NCBI RefSeq assembly: GCF_004345565.1
Contig: NZ_SLWA01000002.1
Location: forward strand, 496,001 to 560,000
Origin: Flavobacterium circumlabens
Lineage (GTDB): Bacteria; Bacteroidota; Bacteroidia; Flavobacteriales; Flavobacteriaceae
Length of the DNA: 64,000 bases
Direction of reading: 5' to 3'
Shown here: piece after piece, positions 50,826 to 59,800 of the stretch
How positions within the stretch are numbered: position 1 is the first letter of the stretch
Layout: each line of letters opens with the position of its first letter
Position numbers and translations under genes: made by a program
The notes under the pieces: generated by a model
The model's input: the letters and a program-made list of their open reading frames with translations, nothing else
Database searches by the model: none
What the model was told of the DNA's origin: nothing

Positions 50826-51662
50826 TTAAACAGTTGAGTTATTCCAGATTCCGGTTTTAGCCGTTTCTTTTACGTAGGTACTAAAATCGGTTGCTTTACG
50901 GCCTAACACTTTTTCAATGTCGCTGGTAATGCTTGAATTTCTGCCGTCTAATACCTGTTCGAAAAGATAATTCACCAGCCAGATCTGATCTTCCGGAACC
51001 TGATATTCCTGTAACATTTGTTGGTATTCTGCTAAAGTCAGTGCCTGAAATTGAATGTCTCTGTCCGTCGCTTTGGCAATCTCTGCCACGGCTTCAGGAA
51101 ACGTCAATAATCGGGGGCCGGTGAGCTCGTAGGTCTGACCATTGTGTTTGTCGTCGAGAAGGCAGGCTGTAACGACTGCTGCGATATCATTTGCGTCCGT
51201 AAAAGGTTCCAGGGCTTCTGCTCTGGATAAAGCGACAAATCCGGCTAAAACAGGCTCTAAAAAGAAGCTTTCGCTAAAGTTCTGACTGAACCAGCTTGCC
51301 CTTACAATCGTCCAGTTTTTAGCAGCAGCTTTTACAATTTCCTCGCAAACCCGGGCTTCTTTTTCGCCTCTTCCCGATAATAAAACCATTTTCTGAACAC
51401 CAAGTGCGGTCGCAAGAGATGTAAAATTCCGGATGATTTCAGCTGCAGCAGGAACCGCCAAATCGGGTTGAAAGGTAATGTAAACCGTATGCACGCCTTC
51501 GAGAACGGCGGGCCAGGACTCCGGAGTTTCCCAATCGAAAGCCGGCTGCGCACTTCGCGAACCCATCACAATTTCGACATCGTTTATTTTTTGAAGCTGC
51601 TCTGTAACCCTGCTGCCTGTTTTTCCATTAGCACCCAGTACTAAAATTTTCTTTTTGTTCAT
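50826..51662 (-). CDS. NmrA-like NAD(P)-binding protein
   Basis: Protein of 278 residues. Glycine motif ILVLGANGKTGSRVTEQL, VYITFQPDLAVPAAAEII, KMVLLSGRGEKEA and IVRASWFSQNFSESFFLEPV. NmrA/azoreductase-like SDR subgroup. Adjacent genes: a divergently placed-looking but same-strand AraC regulator upstream (51735-52613) and a small membrane protein downstream, so the set likely forms a stress-responsive operon with its own regulator. Confidence 0.88.
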   Translation of the reverse strand: MNKKKILVLGANGKTGSRVTEQLQKINDVEIVMGSRSAQPAFDWETPESWPAVLEGVHTVYITFQPDLAVPAAAEIIRNFTSLATALGVQKMVLLSGRGEKEARVCEEIVKAAAKNWTIVRASWFSQNFSESFFLEPVLAGFVALSRAEALEPFTDANDIAAVVTACLLDDKHNGQTYELTGPRLLTFPEAVAEIAKATDRDIQFQALTLAEYQQMLQEYQVPEDQIWLVNYLFEQVLDGRNSSITSDIEKVLGRKATDFSTYVKETAKTGIWNNSTV

Positions 51663-51734
51663 ATCAATATTTCTTTAAATGAATACTGATACAAAGGTGT
51701 TGGGTTTGCTATTGAATCATTTGTTGCAAAAGAA

Positions 51735-52613
51735 TTATGATTTGTCTGAAAAGCATTTTTGCTTTACTGTATTCGGGCGGGTTGCAAATTTTTTATAAAA
51801 AGCATTCGAGAAAGAACTGAGACTTTCATAACCGACTTCCCAGACAGCTTCCTGTACGGTTTTGTCGCTGTTTTGCAGCAATTCGTAAGCCTTATTCAGA
51901 CGTTCCTCCTGAATGTATTTGAAGACAGGGACACCAAATAACTCCTTAAAGTTCTTTTTTAACTTATTGCTGTTAAGTCCCACCATTTTAGAAAGTTGGC
52001 TAATAGAGGGAGGTTGGGAATAGTGGGTGGTAACGATTTCTCTGGCCTGAAAAATTTTATCACGGTCTTTTTCAGAAAAAGCATTTTTCTGATCACTTGC
52101 CAGGAGTCCGAAGAAGTGAGCCAAGAGTTCATTGACCTGACTTTTTAGAAATAACAAACGGGTGTTTTCGATGTAAGTCGTATTGAAAATTTTCTGAACG
52201 GCCAGCTGCATATCGAGCGTCATATAAAAAGAAGGGCCTTTTACGAAGTGTTCTTTTGGATGTACTAATTGAGGCAAATATTTTTCAAAAACTTCTTTTT
52301 CGGCCTGATGCAGCGACGGCAGGTTTTTTAGTTTCGTAAAAATACTAATGGACTGTAAGGGTTTATCTGGTTCAATTTTGTGTGCGAATTCCACTTTCTG
52401 ATTGCCAAAAAAGCAAATCGCCAGACCAGTTGTATTGGTTAAGTATTTAGTCTGATTATTGTGTTTTATTTCCAGTTCAACGTTCCCGGAACCATAAAAA
52501 GCAAATCCAACAGCATCTCCGTCGATTTCACATTTCTGAACAAATGGTTTGGTGGCATTTGATTGTTCGATTAAAACAATAAAGTCATTTAATTCGATGA
52601 TGTCTGTTGTCAT
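51735..52613 (-). CDS. AraC-family transcriptional regulator
   Basis: Protein of 292 residues. N-terminal sensor part about 1-180; C-terminal AraC DNA-binding domain with two helix-turn-helix units: ISQLSKMVGLNSNKLKKNF and VQEAVWEVGYESLSSFSNAF followed by YKKFATRPNTVKQK. Situated 72 bases upstream of the NmrA-like gene, which it probably regulates. Confidence 0.9.
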   Translation of the reverse strand: MTTDIIELNDFIVLIEQSNATKPFVQKCEIDGDAVGFAFYGSGNVELEIKHNNQTKYLTNTTGLAICFFGNQKVEFAHKIEPDKPLQSISIFTKLKNLPSLHQAEKEVFEKYLPQLVHPKEHFVKGPSFYMTLDMQLAVQKIFNTTYIENTRLLFLKSQVNELLAHFFGLLASDQKNAFSEKDRDKIFQAREIVTTHYSQPPSISQLSKMVGLNSNKLKKNFKELFGVPVFKYIQEERLNKAYELLQNSDKTVQEAVWEVGYESLSSFSNAFYKKFATRPNTVKQKCFSDKS

Positions 52614-52760
52614 TTTTTGCTTGTTAGATTAAAAATGGAGTGCTAATCAACGGGAACTAGTTTAAAAATAAGTCTTAAAAATGACTTTTAGTTACAGGAA
52701 TGAAGTACTTTTTAAAAACAATTAAATGATTTTAAAGTCACCGGCTTTCCGTAAAAAATC

Positions 52761-52768
52761 TATTTTTG
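52761..52768 (+). promoter_or_regulatory. Putative -7 element of Crp/Fnr gene
   Basis: TATTTTTG fits TAnnTTTG and lies 52 bases before the ATG at 52820. Confidence 0.35.
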
Positions 52769-52819
52769 CTTCCGTACTGCGACCATAAATTTAAGGCTTA
52801 TCCATTTTTAAAAAAGAAA

Positions 52820-53383
52820 ATGCATCAAAAACTAAGGGAACATATTGAAAAAATAATACTATTGACTGATGATGAATTTTCGTTAGTGCTTTCGCATTTT
52901 AATTCCCGAAGTTTTAAGAAGAAAGAATTTCTAATTGACAAAGGTGACACCAATATTGATTGTTATTACATCGTTTCAGGCCTTTTAAAGCTCATTTACG
53001 AGGACGAAAACGGAAATGAGCATATTGTATCCTTTGCCATGGAAGATTGGTGGGAAAGCGACTTTATTGCCTTTTTTACCCAAACTAACGCTACTATGTC
53101 TTTGCAGTGTATTGAAGACACCGATGTTTTCTGTATTTCAATAGAAAATTATCAGAAGTTGTGTGCCGTACTTCAGAAGATGGAACATTTCCTTCTTAAA
53201 AAATCAAATTCAGGACATATTGCCTCCCAGCGCAGGATATTGTCTTTTTTAACTTCCAGTGCAAAAGACCGTTACGATTTGCTGCTGAAACAGCATCCTT
53301 CGTTATTTCAGCGGGTCAACAAAACCATGCTGGCTTCTTATTTAGGCGTTTCTCGAGAGACATTAAGCCGGCTTTCGTCTTAA
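52820..53383 (+). CDS. Crp/Fnr-family transcriptional regulator
   Basis: Protein of 187 residues. Cyclic-nucleotide-binding-like beta-barrel (FNSRSFKKKEFLIDKGD, YYIVSGLLKLIYEDENGNEH, DTDVFCISIENYQKL), a long connecting helix, then a short winged-helix whose recognition helix NKTMLASYLGVSRETLSRL nearly ends the chain. Bacteroidota members are of this compact length. The effector is probably not cAMP, as the R/E-containing phosphate cassette is absent. The following gene (53478) is an exported RidA-like protein. Confidence 0.88.
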   Translation: MHQKLREHIEKIILLTDDEFSLVLSHFNSRSFKKKEFLIDKGDTNIDCYYIVSGLLKLIYEDENGNEHIVSFAMEDWWESDFIAFFTQTNATMSLQCIEDTDVFCISIENYQKLCAVLQKMEHFLLKKSNSGHIASQRRILSFLTSSAKDRYDLLLKQHPSLFQRVNKTMLASYLGVSRETLSRLSS

Positions 53384-53477
53384 TTTTCTTTTACTTACTT
53401 AACATTTGTGATGTTTGTCACACGTTAGAATCCGGGAATCGATTCAATTTTGCAGCTATAATTTAAAAACTGTAAAA

Positions 53478-53945
53478 ATGAAAAAAGGCCTCAAGATTCT
53501 AGCAATGGCAGTCCTGACTGCTGTGCCTGTAATGGCGCAAACCAAAACCAACAAACTGGAAAAGAAGGTAATTAACCCCTGGGAGTGGCAGGACAAACGA
53601 AGTTATGTACAGGCAGTAAAAGTGAAAAATCCGGAAGGAACGCTCTATGTTTCCGGACAAACGGCTATTAACGCCGCCGGCATATCGAGCGATGCCGACA
53701 TGAGATCACAATTGATTCAGACCTTAGCCAATCTGGAAAAAGTAGTAAAAGATTCCGGTTATGAATGTAAAAATATAGTGCGACTGAATGTCTATACCAC
53801 TTCAGAATCGGAACTTTTCGCCTGTTTCAATGTTTTTCAGGACTGGATCGCCAAACACGGGATCAGGCAAACCAGCACTTTACTGGAAGTAAAAACGCTT
53901 TTTGAAACCTTAAAAGTAGAAGTAGAGGCAACGGTCGTGAAGTGA
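53478..53945 (+). CDS. Exported RidA/YjgF-like protein
   Basis: Protein of 155 residues with an N-terminal signal peptide (LKILAMAVLTAVPVMAQ) before a RidA fold: VKNPEGTLYVSGQTAINAAG, LANLEKVVKDSGYECKNIVR, LNVYTTSESELFACFNVF and a LLEVKTLFETLKVEVEATVV strand. In classical RidA an Arg stands three residues before the conserved Val/Glu (RSCVEV); here that region reads TSTLLEV, so the key Arg seems absent and imine deaminase activity is doubtful. Export is also unusual. ATG at 53478 is fixed by the signal peptide. Confidence 0.82.
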   Translation: MKKGLKILAMAVLTAVPVMAQTKTNKLEKKVINPWEWQDKRSYVQAVKVKNPEGTLYVSGQTAINAAGISSDADMRSQLIQTLANLEKVVKDSGYECKNIVRLNVYTTSESELFACFNVFQDWIAKHGIRQTSTLLEVKTLFETLKVEVEATVVK

Positions 53946-54092
53946 TTTATAGGAAATAAGATTTCATGGCTATTCAAAATTAATTACACAGTGTCGTGGC
54001 AAATTGAAGTCAGGACTGTATGGTTTTTTCTGACAAAGTGACTGAAAAATAGAAAATTTTCCAAAACGCTCTCCCGAACTTTACGTATAGGA

Positions 54093-54112
54093 GTGACGGA
54101 GCGGTGACGGAG
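54093..54112. repeat. Short tandem GTGACGGAG repeat
   Basis: GTGACGGAG occurs at 54093-54101 and 54104-54112 (11-base period) in the spacer between the RidA-like and AAA genes. Role unknown. Confidence 0.4.
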
Positions 54113-54175
54113 AAATGACCTGAAAAAACACAATGTCAAAAAGGCAGTATTCAGGGTTTTAGCTTTTCAAAAATA

Positions 54176-54222
54176 AAAACAGCGTTTAGAAACAAGTATT
54201 CTAAACGCTGTTTTTTTTATGG
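54176..54222 (-). terminator. Terminator overlapping the end of the AAA gene
   Basis: AAAAACAGCGTTTAGAA at 54176-54192 pairs perfectly with TTCTAAACGCTGTTTTT at 54199-54215. The minus-strand stop codon (54203-54201) lies in the stem, so termination begins within the gene end. Confidence 0.8.
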
Positions 54223-54923
54223 GCAAGTTCTAATTCTGCAATGATTTGCTTTTTCATTAGGGTATGAATGTAATCTTTGGCTTCGGCATACGAAATGTTA
54301 TAGTGTCGCGGAATGTCCTGCAGATGCGAAGGAAAACGCTCCAGTAGCTTGTCGTAATACAGATCAAGTTGATTTTCGTCGGGCATTTCGAATTTCAGGC
54401 GGATCTGAAATCTTCTCAATAAAGCGGTATCGATACTGTGATAATGATTGGTGGCGCAAATGAGTAAGCTGTCCGCCGGGAAATAATCAATCAGTTGGAT
54501 AATCGTGTTGACAAGGCGTCTCATTTCTCCGACGTCTTTATCTTCACTGTCACGGCTTTTTCCGATCTGATCAAATTCATCCAGAAATAAAACTGCTTTC
54601 TCCCGAATCGCTTTATCAAACAGGGCTTTTACATTTCTGGAGGTTTCACCAATTCGGGCATTAATTAAAGTGCTCAGGTTGATTATTACGATATTCTTGT
54701 TTAAAGCCGTGGCAATGGCCTTGGCAGTCGTGGTTTTACCGCATCCTGAATGACCGTGCAGCAATATTTTATGGTCTGCTTTGAGATCGTATTTTTTTAA
54801 TTCCTCCAGATACTGATGCTCTTTGATGGTCTGTGCCAACGCAGCTTTGTTTTCGGCACTAAAAAATAAATCATTCAGTGCAATTTTTTCAGTATCGTTT
54901 ACGGTCAGTTCGTACAGATTCAT
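54201..54923 (-). CDS. Small AAA-family ATPase
   Basis: Protein of 240 residues. Walker A LLHGHSGCGKTTTAKAIA (Lys about 63), Walker B VLFLDEFDQIG, sensor-1 LLICATNHYHSID and arginine-finger-like ALLRRFQIRLKF. Single AAA domain with no obvious partner domain. Such small AAA proteins in bacteria are often paired with a substrate protein, but no partner is adjacent. Its function is not known. Confidence 0.85.
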   Translation of the reverse strand: MNLYELTVNDTEKIALNDLFFSAENKAALAQTIKEHQYLEELKKYDLKADHKILLHGHSGCGKTTTAKAIATALNKNIVIINLSTLINARIGETSRNVKALFDKAIREKAVLFLDEFDQIGKSRDSEDKDVGEMRRLVNTIIQLIDYFPADSLLICATNHYHSIDTALLRRFQIRLKFEMPDENQLDLYYDKLLERFPSHLQDIPRHYNISYAEAKDYIHTLMKKQIIAELELAHKKNSV

Positions 54924-55084
54924 CAGGAGTTTTATTTTTCACAAAATTAAAGCTTATTCTGCAACATCTCTACTTAAATTTTAGGAGGCAGTAATTCTGA
55001 TACTGGTAGTTCCGTATTTTGTTAAATTGATCCTAATACTATAAAATGTATGATTGGATTGGTAAAAATATTTCGGCATTAATT

Positions 55085-55092
55085 TATATTTG
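55085..55092 (+). promoter_or_regulatory. Putative -7 element of thioredoxin-fold operon
   Basis: TATATTTG fits TAnnTTTG, with TTGG about 22 bases upstream at 55059; 45 bases before the ATG at 55138. Confidence 0.4.
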
Positions 55093-55137
55093 TAGGAAGT
55101 AATCCCGTTATTCAAACAGTCATTACGCCATTATACG

Positions 55138-55614
55138 ATGAAAATAAGAACCTTTATAATTTGTGTTTTTTTGCTGGCATGTCCCGTAATGTCTTACAGC
55201 CAGAATGTAAAGCTGCTTACTGTTGATCAGCTTCAGGAAAGAGTAAAAAACGGAAAAGACAGCACCTATGTGGTCAATTTCTGGGCGACCTGGTGTGCTC
55301 CGTGTATCAAAGAATTACCCCATTTTCAAAAACTGAGCCAGGAATACCAATCGGAGAAACTGGCGGTGCTCCTGGTAAGTGTTGATTTTAAATCGAAATT
55401 GAATACAGCCGTGGTGCCGTTTGTAAAAAGAAAGAAGATTACCAATCCGGTTTTTCTTTTGAATGAAAGCAATCCGCAGGAATATATCGACCGGATCGAT
55501 CCGTCCTGGTCGGGCAGTATTCCGGCGACGCTCTTCCTTAAAAACGACAAGAGGAAATTTTTGGAAACTGAACTTACCTATGAACAATTAGTAACCGAAT
55601 ATAAAAAATTATAA
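55138..55614 (+). CDS. TlpA-like exported thioredoxin-family protein
   Basis: Protein of 158 residues. Signal peptide (FIICVFLLACPVMSYSQ), thioredoxin fold with active site FWATWCAPCIKELPHFQ (Cys 53, Cys 56) and the cis-proline region SGSIPATLFLK. Periplasmic thiol:disulfide reductant. Three bases before the next gene, which is also a thioredoxin-fold protein, so the two form an operon. Confidence 0.9.
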   Translation: MKIRTFIICVFLLACPVMSYSQNVKLLTVDQLQERVKNGKDSTYVVNFWATWCAPCIKELPHFQKLSQEYQSEKLAVLLVSVDFKSKLNTAVVPFVKRKKITNPVFLLNESNPQEYIDRIDPSWSGSIPATLFLKNDKRKFLETELTYEQLVTEYKKL

Positions 55615-55617
55615 ATC

Positions 55618-56226
55618 ATGAAAAAGTACATCACCATTCTGCTGGTTTTTACAGCGATTTTATCTCAGGCACAAAGCAAAACGCTTAAGGCGGGAGAAGC
55701 GGCACCGGATTTTAAACTAAAAAATGTAGACAATAAAGACATCTCTTTCGAAAGTTATCCAAACGCTAAAGGTTTTATTGTGGTATTTACCTGCAATACC
55801 TGTCCGTATGCCAAAGCTTATGAGCAAAGAATAATTGATCTTGATAAAAAGTTCAGACCGGAAGGTTATCCTGTAATTGCCATCAATCCGAATGATCCTG
55901 AAGCTTCAAAAGCAGATACTTTTGATAAAATGCAGGACTTGGCCAAAGAGAAAAAATATGCCTTCCCTTATTTGTTTGATAAAGGGCAGGTGGTAACCGA
56001 CCAATACGGAGCGAAACATACACCTCATCTTTTTGTGGTTTCTAAAACGGCAAAAGGAACTGTCGTAGAATACACAGGGGCAATCGATAATGATCCTGAA
56101 GGAACGAAAAGCGAAAAAACAAAATATGTGGAAGATGTAATTGCATCCCTGAAAAACAATCAAAAACCGACTGTAACCGAAACTAAAGAAATTGGCTGTA
56201 CGGTGAAAAGAAAAGCGAAAGTATAA
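55618..56226 (+). CDS. AhpC/TSA-like thioredoxin-family protein
   Basis: Protein of 202 residues with a signal peptide (YITILLVFTAILSQAQS). Redoxin fold: GEAAPDFKLKNVDNKDI, active site VVFTCNTCPYAKAYEQRI (Cys 59, Cys 62), YPVIAINPNDPEA, and HTPHLFVVSK cis-Pro region. The CNTCPY variant is known from thioredoxin-like proteins of Bacteroidota. Co-transcribed with the TlpA-like gene. A C-terminal single Cys (IGCTVKRK) is unusual. Confidence 0.9.
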   Translation: MKKYITILLVFTAILSQAQSKTLKAGEAAPDFKLKNVDNKDISFESYPNAKGFIVVFTCNTCPYAKAYEQRIIDLDKKFRPEGYPVIAINPNDPEASKADTFDKMQDLAKEKKYAFPYLFDKGQVVTDQYGAKHTPHLFVVSKTAKGTVVEYTGAIDNDPEGTKSEKTKYVEDVIASLKNNQKPTVTETKEIGCTVKRKAKV

Positions 56227-56252
56227 AAACTAAAAGCTGTAAAATGTTTTAG

Positions 56253-56282
56253 AAACGTCTCCTAACCGGGGCGTTTTTTTAT
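56253..56282 (+). terminator. Rho-independent terminator
   Basis: AAACGTCTC pairs with GGGGCGTTT (G-U pairs) around a six-base loop, followed by seven or more T. Confidence 0.7.
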
Positions 56283-56337
56283 TTTGGAAATTTTCGAAGA
56301 TACAATCGTATCCTAATTCCGGTTAGATTCCACCATT

Positions 56338-56583
56338 TTAGGAATTGGCATCTATTATATTTTGTACAATGACGATAAAAGTTTCCGTGTTTTTAATTTC
56401 CTGCTTCATGGACAATAAAACATGATCGGATAATTTAAACTGTTCCATCATGTCTTTTTTCAGGTATTTGATCATGGATTCCAGGCTTCTGGTATCGTTT
56501 TCTTTCTGGTTTTTTAATTCCCGCTGTTTACTTTCCAAATAATCTAAAGTCCTTTTTAACCTTTGAACGTTTAATTTTTCCAA
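56338..56583 (-). CDS. Small coiled-coil protein
   Basis: Protein of 81 residues, all charged helix (VQRLKRTLDYLESKQRELKN, MIKYLKKDMMEQFKLSDH), no membrane segment. Heptad pattern suggests a coiled coil. I do not recognise a family. Confidence 0.6.
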   Translation of the reverse strand: MEKLNVQRLKRTLDYLESKQRELKNQKENDTRSLESMIKYLKKDMMEQFKLSDHVLLSMKQEIKNTETFIVIVQNIIDANS

Positions 56584-56601
56584 CTTTTAGTTTCTTAAAA
56601 T

Positions 56602-56664
56602 TTAATAAAAAAAGAAAACGATAATCAAAAGTGTGATAAATCCAAGATGTTCCAAAAAACCCAT
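56602..56664 (-). CDS. Candidate 20-residue membrane peptide
   Basis: ATG at 56664 and stop at 56602-56604 give MGFLEHLGFITLLIIVFFFY, a single hydrophobic helix with a short polar start. It lies just upstream of the 81-residue coiled-coil gene on the same strand. Too short to be certain; chance is possible. Confidence 0.25.
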   Translation of the reverse strand: MGFLEHLGFITLLIIVFFFY

Positions 56665-56862
56665 TTACATTTGAATCTACCCTGCTCAAGAGTACCGTTT
56701 TTCTTATTTACGTGCAAATTGATATTTTGGATTTAATTTAGCTTAAATTTTTTTAAGCATTTTTACATTTTAAAATTAAAGAAAAATAAACGGTTGTTTT
56801 TTAGTGTGTTAAATTATGTTTTCACCAATCTGATGTTAATAAAAAAGGAGCCGAATTAACTG

Positions 56863-59800
56863 TTATTTCAAATTACGAACATATTCAGAAGGAGAGACTC
56901 CGAATTCATTTTTGAAATTAACGGTAAATCGTTTTGGGGAATTGAAACCAACGGCATACGCTATTTCAGCAATCTGGAGCTGACTTTTTTCGAGGAGCTG
57001 TCTGGCTCTTTTCAGTCTGACCGTTCTGATGAATTCCGCGGGGCCTTTTCCGGTGATGTGCATTAACTTTTTATACAGGTGTGTTCTGCTCAGCCCTACA
57101 ATAGCGCTGAGTTCTTCTACTGTAAAATCCGGATTAGCGATATTTTCCTCGACGGTTTTAATCGCTTTTTCGATCAATTGTTCATCAAGGGAAGTAATGG
57201 TAATTTCGCTTGGCGCAATGTCAATTTTCTGGCTAAAGGCCTGATGGGATTTTTTTGTCCAGTCCAGAAATTTATCAATACGAAGTTTGAGCAGATTGAA
57301 ATTAAAAGGTTTGTTCAGGTAATCGTCGGCACCCAGCATAAGACCTTCTATTTTGTATTCTTCAGCAGTTCGTGCCGTAAGCAGGATGACCGGAATGTGC
57401 GACCATTCTATTGTCGTTTTGATCTGGGCGCACAATTCGGTACCGCTCATTTTTGGCATCATAACATCACTCACGACAATATTGATATTGTTTTGCTGCA
57501 ATTTTTCCAGGGCTTCAAGACCATCATGGGCAACCAGAACGGTATAAAATTCAGAAAGACTTTCGGACATGAAATCGCAGAAATCTTTGTTGTCGTCTGT
57601 AAAAAGTAAAACCGGTTTTTCGTTTATGTTCTTTTCGGGATGGCTTTCCAATAGCCGAATCTGTTCTTTGCTTTTTACTTTTTGAACAGGAAGCCTGAAG
57701 GTGAAAATGCTTCCTTTTGGCGAGTTGTCCTCGACTGTAATACTGCCACCGTGCATCGCGATATATTCGCTTACAATATGAAGGCCAATGCCGCTTCCGG
57801 TATTTTCTTCACTTTGTTCGGCCTGGTAAAAGCGTTCAAAAATAGATTGCTTTTCATTTTCAGGAACGCCCTGACCACTGTCGGAAATAGACACCACCAC
57901 ATTTTTCTCTTCACGGTAGAGGTGCAAATTGATACTTCCTCCGTCGGGCGTATATTTAAAAGCATTGGATAACAGGTTAAAAAGTATTTTCTGGACTTTT
58001 ACGTTGTCAAATTCCATCATAAGCGTTTCCATCTCGCTGGTATAGGAGAACTTCATGTTGCGGTCGGTGGCATAAGACTGGAAAAGGGTGCATCTTTCCT
58101 GAATATAATACACAAAATCACCTGATTTAAGATTCAGGCTTTCGGTGCCGACATCCAGTTTACGGAAATCCAATACCGAATTAATGAGCGTCATTAACTG
58201 CTCTACATTTTTATAAACAATACTGAGTTTGGCGCGAAGACCTTCTTCCAGCTCTTTGTTCAGAATGGTTTGAAGCGGAATGGTAATCAGGGTCAGCGGT
58301 GTTCTGAGATCGTGACTGATATTGGTGAAAAACCGGAGTTTCATTTCATTCAGATTGATTTGCTGAAGATGTTCCAATTGTATGCGCTGCTGTTCCAGTT
58401 CTTTCCGGTGTTTTTTTCGGGTATGCTTTATAACGTACATGGTAATTCCGGCAATTGCCATTACATAGAATAAAAAGGCCCAACCCGACAAGTAGAAGGG
58501 CGGAGTGACCGTAATGTCTAAAACAGTGGCTTTTTCGTTCCAGATTCCGTCGCTGTTGGAAGCTTTAATGAAAAGGGTATAAGTGCCGGGAGCAAGCGAT
58601 GAAAATTCGATTTTGTTTTTTTCTGTCGGAAGCCATTGGTTACTAAAACCTTCCAGTTTATAGAGATAACGGACTTTATCGGCATTAACCAAATCTGCGG
58701 TCGTAAACTGAATGGCGATTAACTGATCGTCATGACTGAACGTAACTTCTGAAGTCTGCTCCATGGAGCGTTTTAGTAAACGATGGCCGTTATAAAGCGA
58801 ATCTACCTGAACGGGTACATTACCAAGACTTAATCCGGTAAAAATGACTTTGGCGAGAGGTTTGCTTTTCTCTGCCATTTTATTCGGGTTTACAGTGGTA
58901 TAGCCTTCTGTTCCGCCCAAAAGAATGTCTCCGTTCTGAAGTTTGTAAATGCCGTGGGTATTAAAGTAATTATCGTGAAGTCCGTCTTTAACAGAAAAGT
59001 TCCGGCTGCTTATTTTTAAGATCCCTTTTGTATTGGGTTCGACAGTCAATACCGATAATCCGTTGCTTGTCGTGATCCAGATGTGCCGGTGATTGTCTTC
59101 AATAATTCCCTTTACAATATTATCAGACAACCCATTGGTTTTGTCGAAATAGTAGACCGTATCTTTTTGGGTATCCCAGACGGATAAACCTTTGGAATGC
59201 CCCAGCCAGATATTATTCCTGCTGTCTTTGTAAACGCTGGAAGTAAAGCTCTGCCTGAATTTTTGCGTTTTGCTTCTGTTTCCCGAAGCTTTAACCTGCT
59301 GGCCGGTCAGAATATCGATACTGAAAAGTCCGTTGTCTGTGCCGACGTATAATTGGTCTCCGTTGTCATAAAACATATCGAGCGTAAATTCAAGTCCTTT
59401 GACGGTTTTGGCTATGGTTTCAAAGCGGGTGGTGCCGCTTCTGAGGCATTGTATTCCACGTCCAAGCGTACCTATCCATAAGTTGCCATAACGGTCTTCT
59501 TTTAAATTCCAGATATCATTCGAATTTAAAGTGCTGTTTTCTTTTGTAAAATGCTTAAAGGTTCCGTCTTCATAGCAAAACAAACCGTTTAAATAGGTGC
59601 CGATCCAGATTCTTCCTTTTTTATCTTCTAACAATGAAACAATTACATTGCTCGCCAAAGGCATTTTCGTGATTTTGTTTCCGGAAGATTTTTCTTTGAA
59701 ATACAAACCATTTCCATCGGTTCCCAGCCAGAGATTTCCTTTTTTGTCTTCCAGGAAAGTGCTGACATCCTTGCAGTCCTGTAATTCGACAGTAACGAGA

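Noticed and set aside
57079..57609. 176-codon plus-strand frame inside the HTCS gene
   Set aside because: Opposite the receiver and HTH domains of the HTCS protein, with low-complexity Phe/Lys composition; a shadow frame.
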